A stretch of 64,000 nucleotides of DNA from Sphaerotilus microaerophilus (GCF_023734135.1 NZ_AP025730.1:4154001-4218000); one strand, 5' to 3'; positions 1-9,132 are shown, counted from the first letter of the stretch. Notes: a model not told the origin generated them from the letters alone. A program made the numbers and translations.

Positions 1-556
1 ACACCCGCGTCAGCGCCCGGTGGTGGGCAAGGTAGGCCCGCTGCACCGCCGGCTGCGACAGGGCCAGTGCCAGCGAGAGGTGCCACAGCCAGGAGTTGGC
101 ATAGACCAGCGCGACGGCGGCCAGCACCAGCGCCGTCGGCGGCTCGGCCGGCAGAGCGGTGGCGAAGACGCTGCCGTAGAACAGCACGATCTTGGGGTTG
201 AGCGCGCTGGTGACGAAACCCGCACGCAGCGCCGCCGTGGGGTCCATCGCCGAGCGATCCGGCGCATCGGCCACCTTGCCGGCGCGCAACAGGCCCCAGG
301 CCAGGTAGAGCAGGTACAGCCCGCCGCCCACCTGCGCCACCTGCCGCAGCAGCGGGTGCGCCGTGAACACCACGCCCACCCCGGCCACCGCCAGCGTGGC
401 CCACATCAGCGTGCCCGAGGTCATGCCGACGACAGCCGCCAGCGCCGCCCGGCGCGAGCCCCCGGCGGCAAGCTGGCCGATCAGCACGAAGTTGAAACCC
501 GGCACGAGCAGCACGGCCCAGTGCAGGACGGCGATGGTGGCGAGGGCGTTGAGCAT
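1..556 (-). CDS. LysE/RhtB-family amino-acid exporter (3' end outside window)
   Basis: The frame opens with ATG at 556 and runs off the window start, so about 185 N-terminal residues are visible. The protein begins MLNALATIAVLHWAVLLVPG and has hydrophobic segments near residues 5-25, 40-65, 70-90 and 140-160. The N-terminal PGFNFVLIGQLAAGG stretch matches the P-G-P/N-x-x-x-V signature of LysE/RhtB exporters, inner-membrane proteins that export amino acids. The conserved central SALNPKIVLFY motif is also present. Substrate cannot be inferred. It is followed upstream, on the same strand, by an AEC permease gene after a 150-bp gap. Confidence 0.85.
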   Translation of the reverse strand, partial: MLNALATIAVLHWAVLLVPGFNFVLIGQLAAGGSRRAALAAVVGMTSGTLMWATLAVAGVGVVFTAHPLLRQVAQVGGGLYLLYLAWGLLRAGKVADAPDRSAMDPTAALRAGFVTSALNPKIVLFYGSVFATALPAEPPTALVLAAVALVYANSWLWHLSLALALSQPAVQRAYLAHHRALTRV

Positions 557-706
557 CGTTGTGCAGCGGGGGTGGGGTGGGGATCGGCCAGTCCGGCGCC
601 GGGCGACAGGCCCGGCCGGCTGGCGCGATCATGGCAGGCGTTGCCGGCGCCGCCCAGGGCCGCGTCGTTCCAGCAACACGCCTGCACGGCGCCCGTCCCT
701 ACCCTG

Positions 707-1687
707 CTATGTCAGCAACGCCACCGTCGCCGTGAAGGTGCCGAAGGCCACCGCGGTGGTCAGCAGGACGATGCGGGCGATGCGCCCGGCGTCGGCACCG
801 AAGCGCTCGGCCAACATCGGCACGTTGCTGGCGCTCGGCAGCGCGGCAACCAGCGCCAGCACCACGGCAGCCTGCGGGTCGAGCGGCCAGCCGAGCGCGA
901 TCACCAGGCGGCCGGCCAGGTAGACCAGCAACGGGTGGACGAGCAGCTTGAGGCCGACCACGAGCGGGACGTCGCTGCGCCGGATCGCACCTGCCACCAC
1001 ACCCGCCACCGCACCGGCCCGGGCCTGGAGCTGCGAGCGCGCCAGCACCGCGCCCAGCGTGAACAGCGCCGTCGGCGAGGCGGCATCGGCCAGCAGGCCG
1101 ACGGGCTTCATCAGCACATGCGGCAGCGCCAGCTGCCAGGCGGAGATCAGGCAGCCGGCGGTGATCGCCCAGGGCAGCGGGTTGACCAGCATGCCCTTGA
1201 GCGCGTTCAGCGCAGCGCGTCCGGCCCCCTGCGAGTCGTGGCTGCCCAGGCGCGAGAGCGCGATGCACAGTGACGAGGTGATCACCATGTCCACCGACAG
1301 CGTGACGATGGCTGGCGCCGCGGCGCCCTGGCCGAGCAGGTCGACCAGCAGCGGCACGCCCATGAAGCCGGAGTTGGAGAAGGCGGCCACCAGGGCGCCA
1401 AAGGCCGCATCGTTCCAGCCGATGCGCTGGCGGCGCGCCAGCAGCACCGCCAGCCCCACCATCGCCAGCGCGCAGGCGAGCCAGGTGCCGAACAGGCTGA
1501 GGTCGAACATGCGCGCGATCGGCGTGGTCGCCGCGAAGCGCAGCAGCATTGCCGGCAGCGCCAGGTAGAGCACGAAGTAGTTCAACCCCGGTATGGCCTC
1601 CAGCGGCATCCAGCGCCGGCGCGCCGCGAACCAGCCCAACAGCACCAGGGCAAAGAAGGGAAAGGTGACTTCGAGGATCTTCAGCAT
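707..1687 (-). CDS. AEC-family transporter (auxin efflux carrier-like permease)
   Basis: A 326-residue membrane protein starting MLKILEVTFPFFALVLLGWF. About ten hydrophobic segments are spread over the whole length in two halves, as in AEC (membrane transport protein family) permeases, whose usual length is about 310-320 residues. LNYFVLYLALPAMLL near residues 35-50 is the typical first-repeat region of the family. Family members move small carboxylates such as malonate or malate, or export organic acids. The gene is 17 bp downstream of the phosphotransferase-SDR-dehydrogenase operon and on the same strand, so it may transport that pathway's substrate; this is inference. Confidence 0.85.
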   Translation of the reverse strand: MLKILEVTFPFFALVLLGWFAARRRWMPLEAIPGLNYFVLYLALPAMLLRFAATTPIARMFDLSLFGTWLACALAMVGLAVLLARRQRIGWNDAAFGALVAAFSNSGFMGVPLLVDLLGQGAAAPAIVTLSVDMVITSSLCIALSRLGSHDSQGAGRAALNALKGMLVNPLPWAITAGCLISAWQLALPHVLMKPVGLLADAASPTALFTLGAVLARSQLQARAGAVAGVVAGAIRRSDVPLVVGLKLLVHPLLVYLAGRLVIALGWPLDPQAAVVLALVAALPSASNVPMLAERFGADAGRIARIVLLTTAVAFGTFTATVALLT

Positions 1688-1704
1688 GCGGTGGCGTCGG
1701 CGGT

Positions 1705-2802
1705 TCAGGCCGCCCGGCGCTGTTCGAGCTGCTGCACCAGGCGCCAGCCGGCCTCGGCCATCGGGCGGGCCTGGCGACCGGTGCGCTCGGCATCCGCACT
1801 GGCGGCGCTGCCCTGGCGGGAGCGCGCCAGGATGCCTTGCAGGATCGCGGCCATGCGGAACATGTTGAAGGCCAGGTGGTACTCGAAGTTCGGCAAGCCA
1901 TCGAGACCGCTGCGGCCAGGGCGTCCGGTGCGCTGCGCATAGGCCGCGACGTAGGCCGCCTCGTCGGGGATGCCCAGCGCCGCCAGGTCGTGCCCCTTCA
2001 GGCCGCGGAACTCCTCGGGCGTCACGCGCCAGGTCATCACGTGGTAGGCGAAGTCCACCAGCGGATGGCCCAAGGTAGACAGCTCCCAGTCCAGCACCGC
2101 CAGCACGCGCGGCTCGCTGGGGTGGAAGATCAGGTTGTCGATGCGGAAGTCGCCGTGCACCAGCGCCACCGCCTCATCGTCCGGGCGGTTGGCCTGCAGC
2201 CAGTCGATCAGCCGCTCCATCGGCTCGTGGCGTTCGAGACCGGCAGCGGTTTCACTCGCCCGGTACTGCTTCGTCCAGCGGTCGAGCTGGCGGGCGAGGT
2301 AGTTCTGCGGCCGGCCGTAGTCGCCCAGGCCGACGGCGTCCACGTCCACCGCATGCAGCGCGGCGATGACGCCGTTCATCGCGTCGAAGATCGCCGCGCG
2401 CTCGGCGGGCGTGAGCCCCGGCAGATCCGGGCGGGCGAAGACCCGGCCCTCGACGAAGTCCATCACGTAAAAGGGCGTGCCCAGCACCGCCGCGTCCTCG
2501 CAGAGCACGTGCATCGCCGGCACCGGCACGGCGCTGTCGGCCAGCGCGCGCATCACGCGGTACTCGCGCTCCACCGCGTGGGCGGAGGCCAGCAGCACGC
2601 CCGGCGGCTTGCGGCGCAGCACCCAGCGGTGGTCGCCGGCCTCCACGCGGTAGGTGGGGTTGGACTGCCCGCCGGTGAGCGGCTCGATCTGTACGCCCCC
2701 GTGGAAGGGCCGCACGTGGGCGCGCAGCCAGTCGGCCAGCGCAGCGGCGTCGGGAAGGGCCGATGTCGCGGTGCTCATGGGCGCAGTCATCCCGCCGCTC
2801 AC
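1705..2802 (-). CDS. APH-fold phosphotransferase (ACAD10 N-domain / LvaA-like)
   Basis: A 365-residue aminoglycoside-phosphotransferase-fold kinase. Visible features are [10 protein letters not shown] (nucleotide loop), VLRRKPPG (beta-3 lysine), [15 protein letters not shown] (catalytic H-G-D-x-x-x-x-N loop) and [18 protein letters not shown] (Mg-binding D-W-E). This subfamily resembles the kinase domain of ACAD10/11 and LvaA of the levulinate pathway, which phosphorylate 4-hydroxyacyl-CoA so that a dehydrogenase-like partner can remove the phosphate. Its ATG overlaps the end of the SDR gene by 4 bp, and an acyl-CoA dehydrogenase lies next upstream, exactly the partners expected. Antibiotic resistance is an unlikely role here. 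Confidence 0.85.
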   Translation of the reverse strand: MSGGMTAPMSTATSALPDAAALADWLRAHVRPFHGGVQIEPLTGGQSNPTYRVEAGDHRWVLRRKPPGVLLASAHAVEREYRVMRALADSAVPVPAMHVLCEDAAVLGTPFYVMDFVEGRVFARPDLPGLTPAERAAIFDAMNGVIAALHAVDVDAVGLGDYGRPQNYLARQLDRWTKQYRASETAAGLERHEPMERLIDWLQANRPDDEAVALVHGDFRIDNLIFHPSEPRVLAVLDWELSTLGHPLVDFAYHVMTWRVTPEEFRGLKGHDLAALGIPDEAAYVAAYAQRTGRPGRSGLDGLPNFEYHLAFNMFRMAAILQGILARSRQGSAASADAERTGRQARPMAEAGWRLVQQLEQRRAA

Positions 2803-3587
2803 AGGCTGCTCACCAGGTGGCCGCCGTCCACCGCCAGCACGCCGCCGGTGATGAAGGCGCCCGCCTCACTGGCCAGCAGCAGCAGCGGGCCGTCCAGGTC
2901 CTCGGCGCGGCCGAAGCTCCGCTGCGGGATGCGCGCGCGCAGCTTCTCCCCGGCGCTGGACGCCAGGAAGTCCCGGTTCAGCTCGGTCGCGATGTAGCCC
3001 GGCGCCAGTGCGTTGACCCGGATGTGGTGGCGCGCCAGCTCCAGCGCCAGCGCCTTGGTCAGGTGGATCAGCCCGGCCTTGGAGGCGCAATAAGGCGCCA
3101 CGCCGCCGGCCACCCGCTCGCCGGTGATCGAGGCGATCTGCACGATGCTGCCGGACAGGCCGGCGGCCACCAGCCGGCGCGCCCCCTCCTGCGCGACCAG
3201 CCAGGCGCCCTTGAGGTTGGTGTCGAGCACGCCGTCCCAGTCCGCCTCGGTCTGGTCCAGCAGCGGGCGGGACACGGCCACACCGGCGCTGTGCACGATC
3301 ACGTCCGCCGTCAGCCCCTTGGCGGCCAGCGCGTCGAAGCCGGCCTTCACGCTCGCGGCATCGCTCACGTCCATCGCCAGTGCGATGGCCTCGCGCCCCT
3401 GGCTGCGCAGCTGCGCAACCAGCTCGTCGAGCCGGTCGACGCGGCGTGCAGCGACCACCACGGTGGCGCCGGCCTCGGCCAGCGTCTGCGCGAAGTGCCG
3501 GCCCAGCCCGCTGGAGGCGCCGGTGATCAGCGCGACGTGGCCGGCAAGCTTGAAGCGGTCCACGATGGAATCGACGGCCGCCGTCAT
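2799..3587 (-). CDS. SDR-family NAD(P)-dependent oxidoreductase
   Basis: A 262-residue classical short-chain dehydrogenase. [12 protein letters not shown] (residues 20-31) is the cofactor-binding TGxxxGxG motif; HSAGVA replaces NNAG; the catalytic S, Y and K appear in IASITGERV and [10 protein letters not shown]. An Arg pair after the second strand ([10 protein letters not shown]) does not settle NAD versus NADP. It overlaps both neighbours by 4 bp (ATGA), so translation is coupled with the acyl-CoA dehydrogenase and the phosphotransferase. In a levulinate-type pathway such an SDR oxidises the 3-hydroxyacyl-CoA; that role is inferred. Confidence 0.9.
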   Translation of the reverse strand: MTAAVDSIVDRFKLAGHVALITGASSGLGRHFAQTLAEAGATVVVAARRVDRLDELVAQLRSQGREAIALAMDVSDAASVKAGFDALAAKGLTADVIVHSAGVAVSRPLLDQTEADWDGVLDTNLKGAWLVAQEGARRLVAAGLSGSIVQIASITGERVAGGVAPYCASKAGLIHLTKALALELARHHIRVNALAPGYIATELNRDFLASSAGEKLRARIPQRSFGRAEDLDGPLLLLASEAGAFITGGVLAVDGGHLVSSL

Positions 3588-4774
3588 GCGTGGCCCCCGG
3601 CCGCGGCGTGCGGCTTCACGCCACGCAGGATGTGCTTGGCCAGGCTCCAGCGGTGCACCTCGCTCGGGCCGTCATAGATGCGGAAGGCGCGCATGTCGGC
3701 AAAGATGCGCGCCACCGCGGTCTCGGAGGTGGTGCCCTGGCCGCCGAGGATCTGCACGCAGCGGTCCGCCACACGCCAGACCGCCTCGGAGACGATCACC
3801 TTGGCGCGGCTGGATTCGTGCAGCGCCAGGTGGCCGGCATCCAGCACGCTGGCGCAGTGCAGGATGGTCAGGCGCGAGACGTGCAGGTCCATCTCGTTGT
3901 CGGCCAGCATGAAGCCCACACCCTCGTGCCGGCCGATGGCCTGGCCGAAGGCCTGGCGCTGGCGGGCGTAGTCGGTGGCGATGTCGTGCGCGCGCCGCGC
4001 CGCGCCCAGCCAGCGCATGCAGTGCGTCAGCCGCGCGGGCGACAGGCGCACCTGCGCATAACGGAAGCCCTGGCCCAGCTCGCCCAGGATGGCCGAGGCC
4101 GGCACCCGCAGGCCGTCGAAGCGCACGACGCCGTGGCCGCCCGGGAAGCAGCGGTCCAGCGTGTCCATGTTGCGCTCCAGCACGATGCCGGGCGCCGCCA
4201 TGTCGGACAGGAACATCGTCGCGCCCACGCCCGGCACCATCGCCATGATGATGGCCAGCCGCGCGCCGTCCGCGCCAGTGATGAACCACTTGCGCCCGGA
4301 GATGACGTAGTCGTCGCCGTCAGGCGTGGCCGTGGTCTGCAGCATCGACGGGTCCGAGCCCGCGCCGGGCGCCGGCTCGGTCATGCAGAAGCAGGAGCGG
4401 ATCTCGCCGGCGGCCAGCGGGCGCAGCCACTGCTCCTTCTGGGCCGGGGTGGCGACCTCCTCCAGCAGGTGCATGTTGCCCTCGTCGGGCGCGAAGACGT
4501 TCAGCGCCACCGGGCCGAGCAGCGAATAGCCGGCCTCCTCGAAGGCGATGGAACGGCCAAAGTGGCTCAGGCCCAGGCCGCCATAGGCGGGCGCGACGTG
4601 CGGCGACAGCAGCCCGGCGCGGCGCGCGCGGCCGATCAGCTCCTCGCGCAGCGCCTCGTCGGGGCCGTGGGCGCCACAGCGCGGGTCGCGCTCCAGCGGG
4701 ATCACCTCGTCGGCAACAAAGCGGCGGATGCGCGCCTGCAGCTCGGTCAGTTCGGGAGACAGGTTGAAGTCCAT
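3584..4774 (-). CDS. Acyl-CoA dehydrogenase (ACAD10/11, LvaC-like)
   Basis: A 396-residue FAD acyl-CoA dehydrogenase. The start at 4774 (MDFNLSPELTELQARIRRF) matches the family N-terminus; a longer in-frame opening adds only low-complexity sequence. Signatures are CFCMTEPAPGAGSDPSML (substrate/FAD segment, residues 135-152), YVISGRKWFITGA, RQAFGQAIGRHEG and the C-terminal QILGGQGTTSE with RIYDGPSEVH. Proteins of this type pair with APH-fold kinases in ACAD10/11 and Lva systems and convert 4-phosphoacyl-CoA through the enoyl-CoA stage to 3-hydroxyacyl-CoA. It is preceded 19 bp upstream by the ThDP enzyme gene. Confidence 0.92.
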   Translation of the reverse strand: MDFNLSPELTELQARIRRFVADEVIPLERDPRCGAHGPDEALREELIGRARRAGLLSPHVAPAYGGLGLSHFGRSIAFEEAGYSLLGPVALNVFAPDEGNMHLLEEVATPAQKEQWLRPLAAGEIRSCFCMTEPAPGAGSDPSMLQTTATPDGDDYVISGRKWFITGADGARLAIIMAMVPGVGATMFLSDMAAPGIVLERNMDTLDRCFPGGHGVVRFDGLRVPASAILGELGQGFRYAQVRLSPARLTHCMRWLGAARRAHDIATDYARQRQAFGQAIGRHEGVGFMLADNEMDLHVSRLTILHCASVLDAGHLALHESSRAKVIVSEAVWRVADRCVQILGGQGTTSETAVARIFADMRAFRIYDGPSEVHRWSLAKHILRGVKPHAAAGGHA

Positions 4775-4793
4775 GCGGAAGTCTTTCAGTGCA

Positions 4794-6545
4794 TCAGTTC
4801 GTTCGGGAGGCAGCGCGCCAGTTCTTCTCGGCGTCGTCCCAGGCGCCGAGGGCCTGCAGGTCCGGCACCCAGGCCAGGCCCGATTTGGCATCCGAGGAGG
4901 CCGCTTCGGGTGTCACCAACACATCAAGCAGCGCAGGTCGGCCCTCGCGCAGCGCGCCCAGCGCCCGGCGGATGGCGCCGTCCAGGTCCTCGGCGCGCTC
5001 GACGCGCTCGCCGTGCAGCCCGAAGGCGCGTGCCATCGCCGCGTGGTCGGCGAACTGCAGCCGCGTGCCCACCACACGGCCGTGCGTCTCCTGCTGGTCG
5101 CGCACCTCGATGGCCCAGCTGCCGTTGTTGGCCACCACGATCAGCACCGGCGCGCGGTGCCGGGCAGCGGTGTCGATCTCCATCGCGTTGAAGCCGAAGG
5201 CGCCGTCGCCCGTGGCCACCACCACCGTGCGGCCCGGGCAGGCCAGCGCCGCGGCAACGCCAAAGGGCGTGCCCACGCCGATGCAGCCCAGCGAGCCGGG
5301 GTCGAGGTAGGTGGCGGCCGGCAGGCCGACGCGGGCGAAGCTGAGGAAGTCGCCGCCGTCGGCGATCACCACCGCGTCCTCGGGCAGTGCCGCGCGCAGG
5401 GCGGCGAGCAGTCGGTTGGGGTGCATCAGGCCGTCGCTGCCGGGCTCGGCCCGGGCCATCGAGGCGGCCAGCTTGGCGGCGCGGGCCTCGTGCTGGGCAC
5501 GCACAGTCTGCGCCCAGGCGCGGTCGGTGGCGGATGCGCGCTTGCCCGCAGCGGCCAGGGCCAGCATGGCCTCCAGCGTGGCGGCAACGTTGGCGAAGAC
5601 CTCGGCCGCGCCGCGGCGGTTGTCGCGCAGCTCGGCGGCGCAGTCGGCGATGCGCAGGAACTTCGCGTCGCCGAAGATGGCTGGCGAGCCATAGGCGAGC
5701 TGGAAGTCCAACCGGCGGCCGACGGTGACGATCAAGTCCGCCTCAGCCATCACCGAGCCACGCATCGCCGCGACCACGCCGGGGTGATCGTCGCTCACGA
5801 GGCCGCGGCTTTCGCCGGTGTCCAGGTAGAGCGCGCCGGTGGCGTCCAGCAGGCGGCGCAGCGCCGGGCCCGCCCCCTTGGCCCCGCGGCCGGAGATCAC
5901 CAGCGGGCGCTTGGCCGACCAGAGCAGCTCGACGGCGGCGGCCACCTCGGCCGGGTCGGGCTGAATCTGGCGCAGCGGGCGGGGTGCAAAGAGCTCGGGC
6001 AGCTGCACTGCGGGCGTGACCTCGGCACGCTGGGTGTCCACCGGGATGTCCAGGTACACCGGGCCGGGCTCGCCGCCTTCGCCAGCGGCGCGGGCCAGCG
6101 CCTCAGCCAGCTCGCCGGGCAGCAGGTCGGGTTCGCGCACGGTGCGGGCGTAGCGGGTGATCGGGCGCACGAAGTCGGTGTGCACCATGTCTTGCAGCGC
6201 GCCGCGGTTCTCCTGGCCGCGCGGCGGCGTGCCGCTGAGTACCAGGACCTGAGCGCGCGCCACAAAGGCGTTGGCAATGCCGGTCATCGCATTCGTCACA
6301 CCCGGGCCGGCGGTGACCAGCGCGACGCCCAGGCTGCCGGTGAGTTCGGCATGGGCGTGGGCCATGTAGACGGCGGCGCGCTCGTCGCGCACGTCGATGA
6401 TGCGGATGCCCTCGGCGTCCAGGCGCATCCACATCGGCATGATGTGGCCGCCGCAGAGCGCGAAGACGCGGTCCACGCCGCGCGCCTTCAGGAAGCGTGC
6501 CACCAGCGCCGCGGCGCTGCGTTCAGAGATCTGGGGAGTGGTCAT
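4794..6545 (-). CDS. Thiamine-diphosphate enzyme (acetolactate synthase / 2-hydroxyacyl-CoA lyase-like)
   Basis: A 583-residue three-domain ThDP enzyme starting MTTPQISERSAAALVARFL at 6545. The catalytic Glu is in DERAAVYMAHAHAELTG, followed by VTAGPGVTNAMTGIANA. The middle domain has a normal Rossmann-like fold, and the C-terminal cofactor motif is GDGAFGFNAMEID followed about 20 residues later by NNGSW. It is closest in type to acetolactate synthase large subunits, oxalyl-CoA decarboxylase and 2-hydroxyacyl-CoA lyases. No regulatory small subunit lies nearby, which argues against a biosynthetic synthase. It is the first gene of the minus-strand operon that diverges from the acyl-CoA ligase, so an acyl-CoA chain-shortening role is plausible but unproven. 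Confidence 0.85.
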   Translation of the reverse strand: MTTPQISERSAAALVARFLKARGVDRVFALCGGHIMPMWMRLDAEGIRIIDVRDERAAVYMAHAHAELTGSLGVALVTAGPGVTNAMTGIANAFVARAQVLVLSGTPPRGQENRGALQDMVHTDFVRPITRYARTVREPDLLPGELAEALARAAGEGGEPGPVYLDIPVDTQRAEVTPAVQLPELFAPRPLRQIQPDPAEVAAAVELLWSAKRPLVISGRGAKGAGPALRRLLDATGALYLDTGESRGLVSDDHPGVVAAMRGSVMAEADLIVTVGRRLDFQLAYGSPAIFGDAKFLRIADCAAELRDNRRGAAEVFANVAATLEAMLALAAAGKRASATDRAWAQTVRAQHEARAAKLAASMARAEPGSDGLMHPNRLLAALRAALPEDAVVIADGGDFLSFARVGLPAATYLDPGSLGCIGVGTPFGVAAALACPGRTVVVATGDGAFGFNAMEIDTAARHRAPVLIVVANNGSWAIEVRDQQETHGRVVGTRLQFADHAAMARAFGLHGERVERAEDLDGAIRRALGALREGRPALLDVLVTPEAASSDAKSGLAWVPDLQALGAWDDAEKNWRAASRTN

Positions 6546-6657
6546 GGGATGGCGCTGCGGGGCGGCGGCGTGAGTGGATGGAAGGCGGTAGGAGGCGGTA
6601 GAAGGCGCCAGAAGCGGGGCAGCAGGCCATGGGCGGCCTGCGATGCAGGATTGTCGC

Positions 6658-6673
6658 ACTCTGAATTCAGAGT
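6658..6673. promoter_or_regulatory. Operator palindrome O1, centred at 6665.5
   Basis: The 16-base sequence ACTCTGAATTCAGAGT is a perfect inverted repeat. It lies between the divergent ThDP-enzyme and acyl-CoA-ligase genes. The same core recurs 42 bp downstream and twice more near 27.4 kb, each time at a promoter beside a GntR/FCD regulator. It is most simply read as a binding site of those regulators. Confidence 0.75.
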
Positions 6674-6697
6674 TCCATATCAGGTGATTCCCCATAT

Positions 6698-6717
6698 GAA
6701 CTCTGAATTCAGAGTTC
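6698..6717. promoter_or_regulatory. Operator palindrome O2, centred at 6707.5
   Basis: GAACTCTGAATTCAGAGTTC is a perfect 20-base palindrome whose centre is exactly 42 bp (about four helical turns) from O1. It lies 69 bp upstream of the acyl-CoA ligase start, where it could block or activate both divergent promoters. FadR-C-domain GntR regulators commonly bind paired palindromes in this way. No clear -35/-10 pair was assigned. Confidence 0.78.
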
Positions 6718-6785
6718 TAACATCGAGGCAACAACTTCGTGGCGCTGCTGCGCCCCGCACCGCCCGCCCTACCCTGGAGCCCTCG

Positions 6786-8444
6786 ATGAACCACCTGCTC
6801 ACCGTGGCCGACGCCGTGGCCACCCACGCCCGGCTGCACCCGCACAAGATCGGTGCCCGCGACTCGCGCCGCGCCCTGACCTTCGCGCAATGGCACGACC
6901 GCGCCACCCGCCTGGCCAACGGCCTGCGCGCGCAGGGCCTGGACAAGGGCGACCGCGTCGCCCTGCTGGCCTACAACTGCGTGGAGTGGATGGAGCTGTA
7001 CACCGCGCTGGCGCGCGCCGGGCTGGTGGCCGTGCCGATCAACTTCCGCCTCACCGCGCCGGAGATCGCCTACATCGCCAGCCACAGCGAGGCGCGCGCC
7101 TTCATCGTGCAGGACGAGCTGGTCGAGCGCGTGGCGCCCATCCGCGCCGAGCTGGCGGCCATCGACGCTGGCGGCTGGATCCACTTCGGCGCGGCCGATG
7201 GCGCCCAGACGCCCGCCGGCTGGCAGTCCTATGAGGCGCTGATCGCCGCCGCCTCGGACCTGGAGCCCGCCGTGCAGGTGCTGCCCGGCGACATGAGCGC
7301 GCTGATGTACACCTCCGGCACCACCGGCAAGCCCAAGGGGGCGATGCGCAGCCACGAGGGCAGCACGCTGATCGCCCTGGCCACCGCGCTGGAGATGCGC
7401 TTCACCCGCGACGACACCGCGCTGCTGGTGATGCCGATGTGCCACGCCAACTCGCTGTACTTCAGCCACACCTTCACGCACCTGGGCGCCACCTGCGTGA
7501 TCGACGACCGCCGCAGCTTCGACCCCGAGGCGCTGCTGGCCACCCTGGCGCGCGAAAAGGTCACCTTCACCTCGCTGGTGCCCACCCACTACATCATGAT
7601 GCTGGCGCTGCCTCCAGCCGTGAAGGCGCAGTACGACGTCAGCGCGGTTGAGAAGCTGATGATCTCCTCGGCCCCGGCGCGCAGGGACACCAAGCTCGCC
7701 ATCCTCGACTTCTTCCGCAACGGCAAGCTGCACGAGCTCTACGGCAGCACCGAGGCCGGCTGGGTGACGCTGCTGCGCCCGGAAGAGCAGCTCGAGCGCC
7801 TGGGCACGGTGGGGCGCGAATGGGCCGGCTCCGGCGCCATCCGCCTGCTCGACGCCGACGGCCAGGAGGTGCCCGACGGCGAGGTGGGCGAGCTCTTCTC
7901 GCGCACCGCCTACGTCTTCGACGGCTACTGGAAGAACCCGGAGAAGACGGCCGAAGCCTTCCGCGGCGAGTGGTGCTCGGTCGGCGACATGGCCCGGCGC
8001 GACGCCGACGGCTACATCACCCTCGTGGACCGCAAGAGCAACATGATCATCAGCGGCGGCGAGAACGTCTACCCCTCCGAGGTGGAGAGCATCCTCGGCG
8101 CCCACCCGGCGATCCAGGACGTGGCGGTGATCGGCGTGCCGCACGACAAGTGGGGCGAGGCGGTCGAGGCCGTCGCGGTGCTGCACGCCGGCCAGCCGCT
8201 CGACGAGCGCGAGCTGCTCGACTGGTGCCGCTCCCGCATGGCCGGCTTCAAGCGCCCGCAGGCGATCCGCTTCGTCGCCGACGCCGACATGCCCCGCACC
8301 GCCACCGGCAAGATCCTGCACCGCGTGCTGCGCGACCGGCTGATCAGCTTGGCAACCCAGGCGACCCAATCGACCCAAACAACCCAAACGGCCCAAACGA
8401 CCGAGGTGGCCCGGGCCCCTCAGACAGCGCGGGTGGAGGCCTGA
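6786..8444 (+). CDS. AMP-binding acyl-CoA ligase
   Basis: A 552-residue class I adenylate-forming enzyme. It starts MNHLLTVADAVATHARLHPH at 6786; a longer upstream opening is a shadow. Motifs are MYTSGTTGKPKGAM (P-loop, about residues 175-188), ELYGSTEAGW (A5), GDMARRDADGYITLVDRKSN (A7/A8 hinge) and the C-terminal TATGKILH with the catalytic Lys. It activates a carboxylic acid to acyl-CoA via acyl-AMP; the acid is unknown. The gene ends in a low-complexity Thr/Gln tail from a 9-nt repeat. Its stop directly abuts the ATG of the GntR regulator, so the two are co-transcribed. LvaE holds the equivalent place in levulinate clusters. Confidence 0.92.
   Translation: MNHLLTVADAVATHARLHPHKIGARDSRRALTFAQWHDRATRLANGLRAQGLDKGDRVALLAYNCVEWMELYTALARAGLVAVPINFRLTAPEIAYIASHSEARAFIVQDELVERVAPIRAELAAIDAGGWIHFGAADGAQTPAGWQSYEALIAAASDLEPAVQVLPGDMSALMYTSGTTGKPKGAMRSHEGSTLIALATALEMRFTRDDTALLVMPMCHANSLYFSHTFTHLGATCVIDDRRSFDPEALLATLAREKVTFTSLVPTHYIMMLALPPAVKAQYDVSAVEKLMISSAPARRDTKLAILDFFRNGKLHELYGSTEAGWVTLLRPEEQLERLGTVGREWAGSGAIRLLDADGQEVPDGEVGELFSRTAYVFDGYWKNPEKTAEAFRGEWCSVGDMARRDADGYITLVDRKSNMIISGGENVYPSEVESILGAHPAIQDVAVIGVPHDKWGEAVEAVAVLHAGQPLDERELLDWCRSRMAGFKRPQAIRFVADADMPRTATGKILHRVLRDRLISLATQATQSTQTTQTAQTTEVARAPQTARVEA
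8352..8402 (+). repeat. Short tandem repeat (about 9-nt unit) at the 3' end of the ligase gene
   Basis: Five to six imperfect copies of a nine-base unit around GCGACCCAA encode a Thr-Gln-x tail after the last conserved ligase motif. Copy number changes in multiples of nine would keep the frame. The tail is absent from the typical family C-terminus. Confidence 0.7.
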
Positions 8445-9116
8445 ATGAAAGTCCTGGCCAGCCAGCCCAACCTGGTCGAGCAGGTCCAGCAGGCCGTGCT
8501 CGACGAGATCACCGCCGGGCGCCTGTCACCCGGTGACCGCGTCATCCAGGAGCAGGTCGCGCAGGCCCTGGGCGTCTCGCGCCAGCCGGTGCAGCAGGCC
8601 CTGATGCTGCTGCGCAACCAGGGCGTGCTGCAGGACGCCTCGGGCCGCGGCCTCATCGTCGCGCCGCTGGACGCCGAGTACATCCGCCACATGTACGCCA
8701 TGCGTGCCGTACTGGAGGGCCTGGCCGCCCGCCGCGCCGCCGAATGCGGTGCCGACCGTGCGGCCAAACTCGGCCCCCCGCTCATCGACGCCGGCCGCCG
8801 CGCCGTGGCCGCCGGCTCCGTCACCAAGATGATCGCCGCCGACACGCGCTTTCACGAACTGCTCTACGCCCTCTCCGGCAACACCCTGGTGGCGCCCGCC
8901 CTGGCCACCCACCTGACCTACACCCAGCGCGTGATGGGCGGCGTGCTCGGCGGCGACGAGAAGCCGGCCGACATCTGGCGCGAACACGAGGACATCCTCG
9001 CCGCGATCTGCGCGGGCGACGGCGAGCGGGCCGAGGCGCTGGCGAGGAGGCACATCACGGAGGCGTCGGCTTTTTTGGTGGCGAGGTTGGGGGCGGGGGT
9101 GGTTCCGGCTGGCTGA
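8445..9116 (+). CDS. GntR-family transcriptional regulator with FCD domain (copy 1)
   Basis: A 223-residue regulator with an N-terminal winged helix (LVEQVQQAVLDEITAGRLSP, then recognition helix LGVSRQPVQQAL near residues 44-55) and a C-terminal all-helical FadR-C (FCD) ligand domain from about residue 75. Conserved metal/ligand-type positions are seen in RFHELLYALSGN and in the C-terminal RHITEAS. The ATG follows the ligase stop with no gap. A close homologue with the same recognition helix is encoded at 27.56 kb, and identical operators flank both loci. It probably senses an acyl-CoA or organic acid of the pathway. A strong terminator follows. Confidence 0.93.
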   Translation: MKVLASQPNLVEQVQQAVLDEITAGRLSPGDRVIQEQVAQALGVSRQPVQQALMLLRNQGVLQDASGRGLIVAPLDAEYIRHMYAMRAVLEGLAARRAAECGADRAAKLGPPLIDAGRRAVAAGSVTKMIAADTRFHELLYALSGNTLVAPALATHLTYTQRVMGGVLGGDEKPADIWREHEDILAAICAGDGERAEALARRHITEASAFLVARLGAGVVPAG

Positions 9117-9132
9117 TCCGCTCAGATCATCC

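Noticed and set aside
20..1273. Long plus-strand frame at the window start
   Set aside because: Antisense to the LysE-type and AEC transporter genes, which have clear membrane-protein sequence; Gln/Arg-rich content is typical of a shadow frame.
6717..8396. 559-codon minus-strand frame opposite the acyl-CoA ligase
   Set aside because: Val/His/Gly-rich antisense shadow; the ligase motifs on the plus strand are unambiguous.
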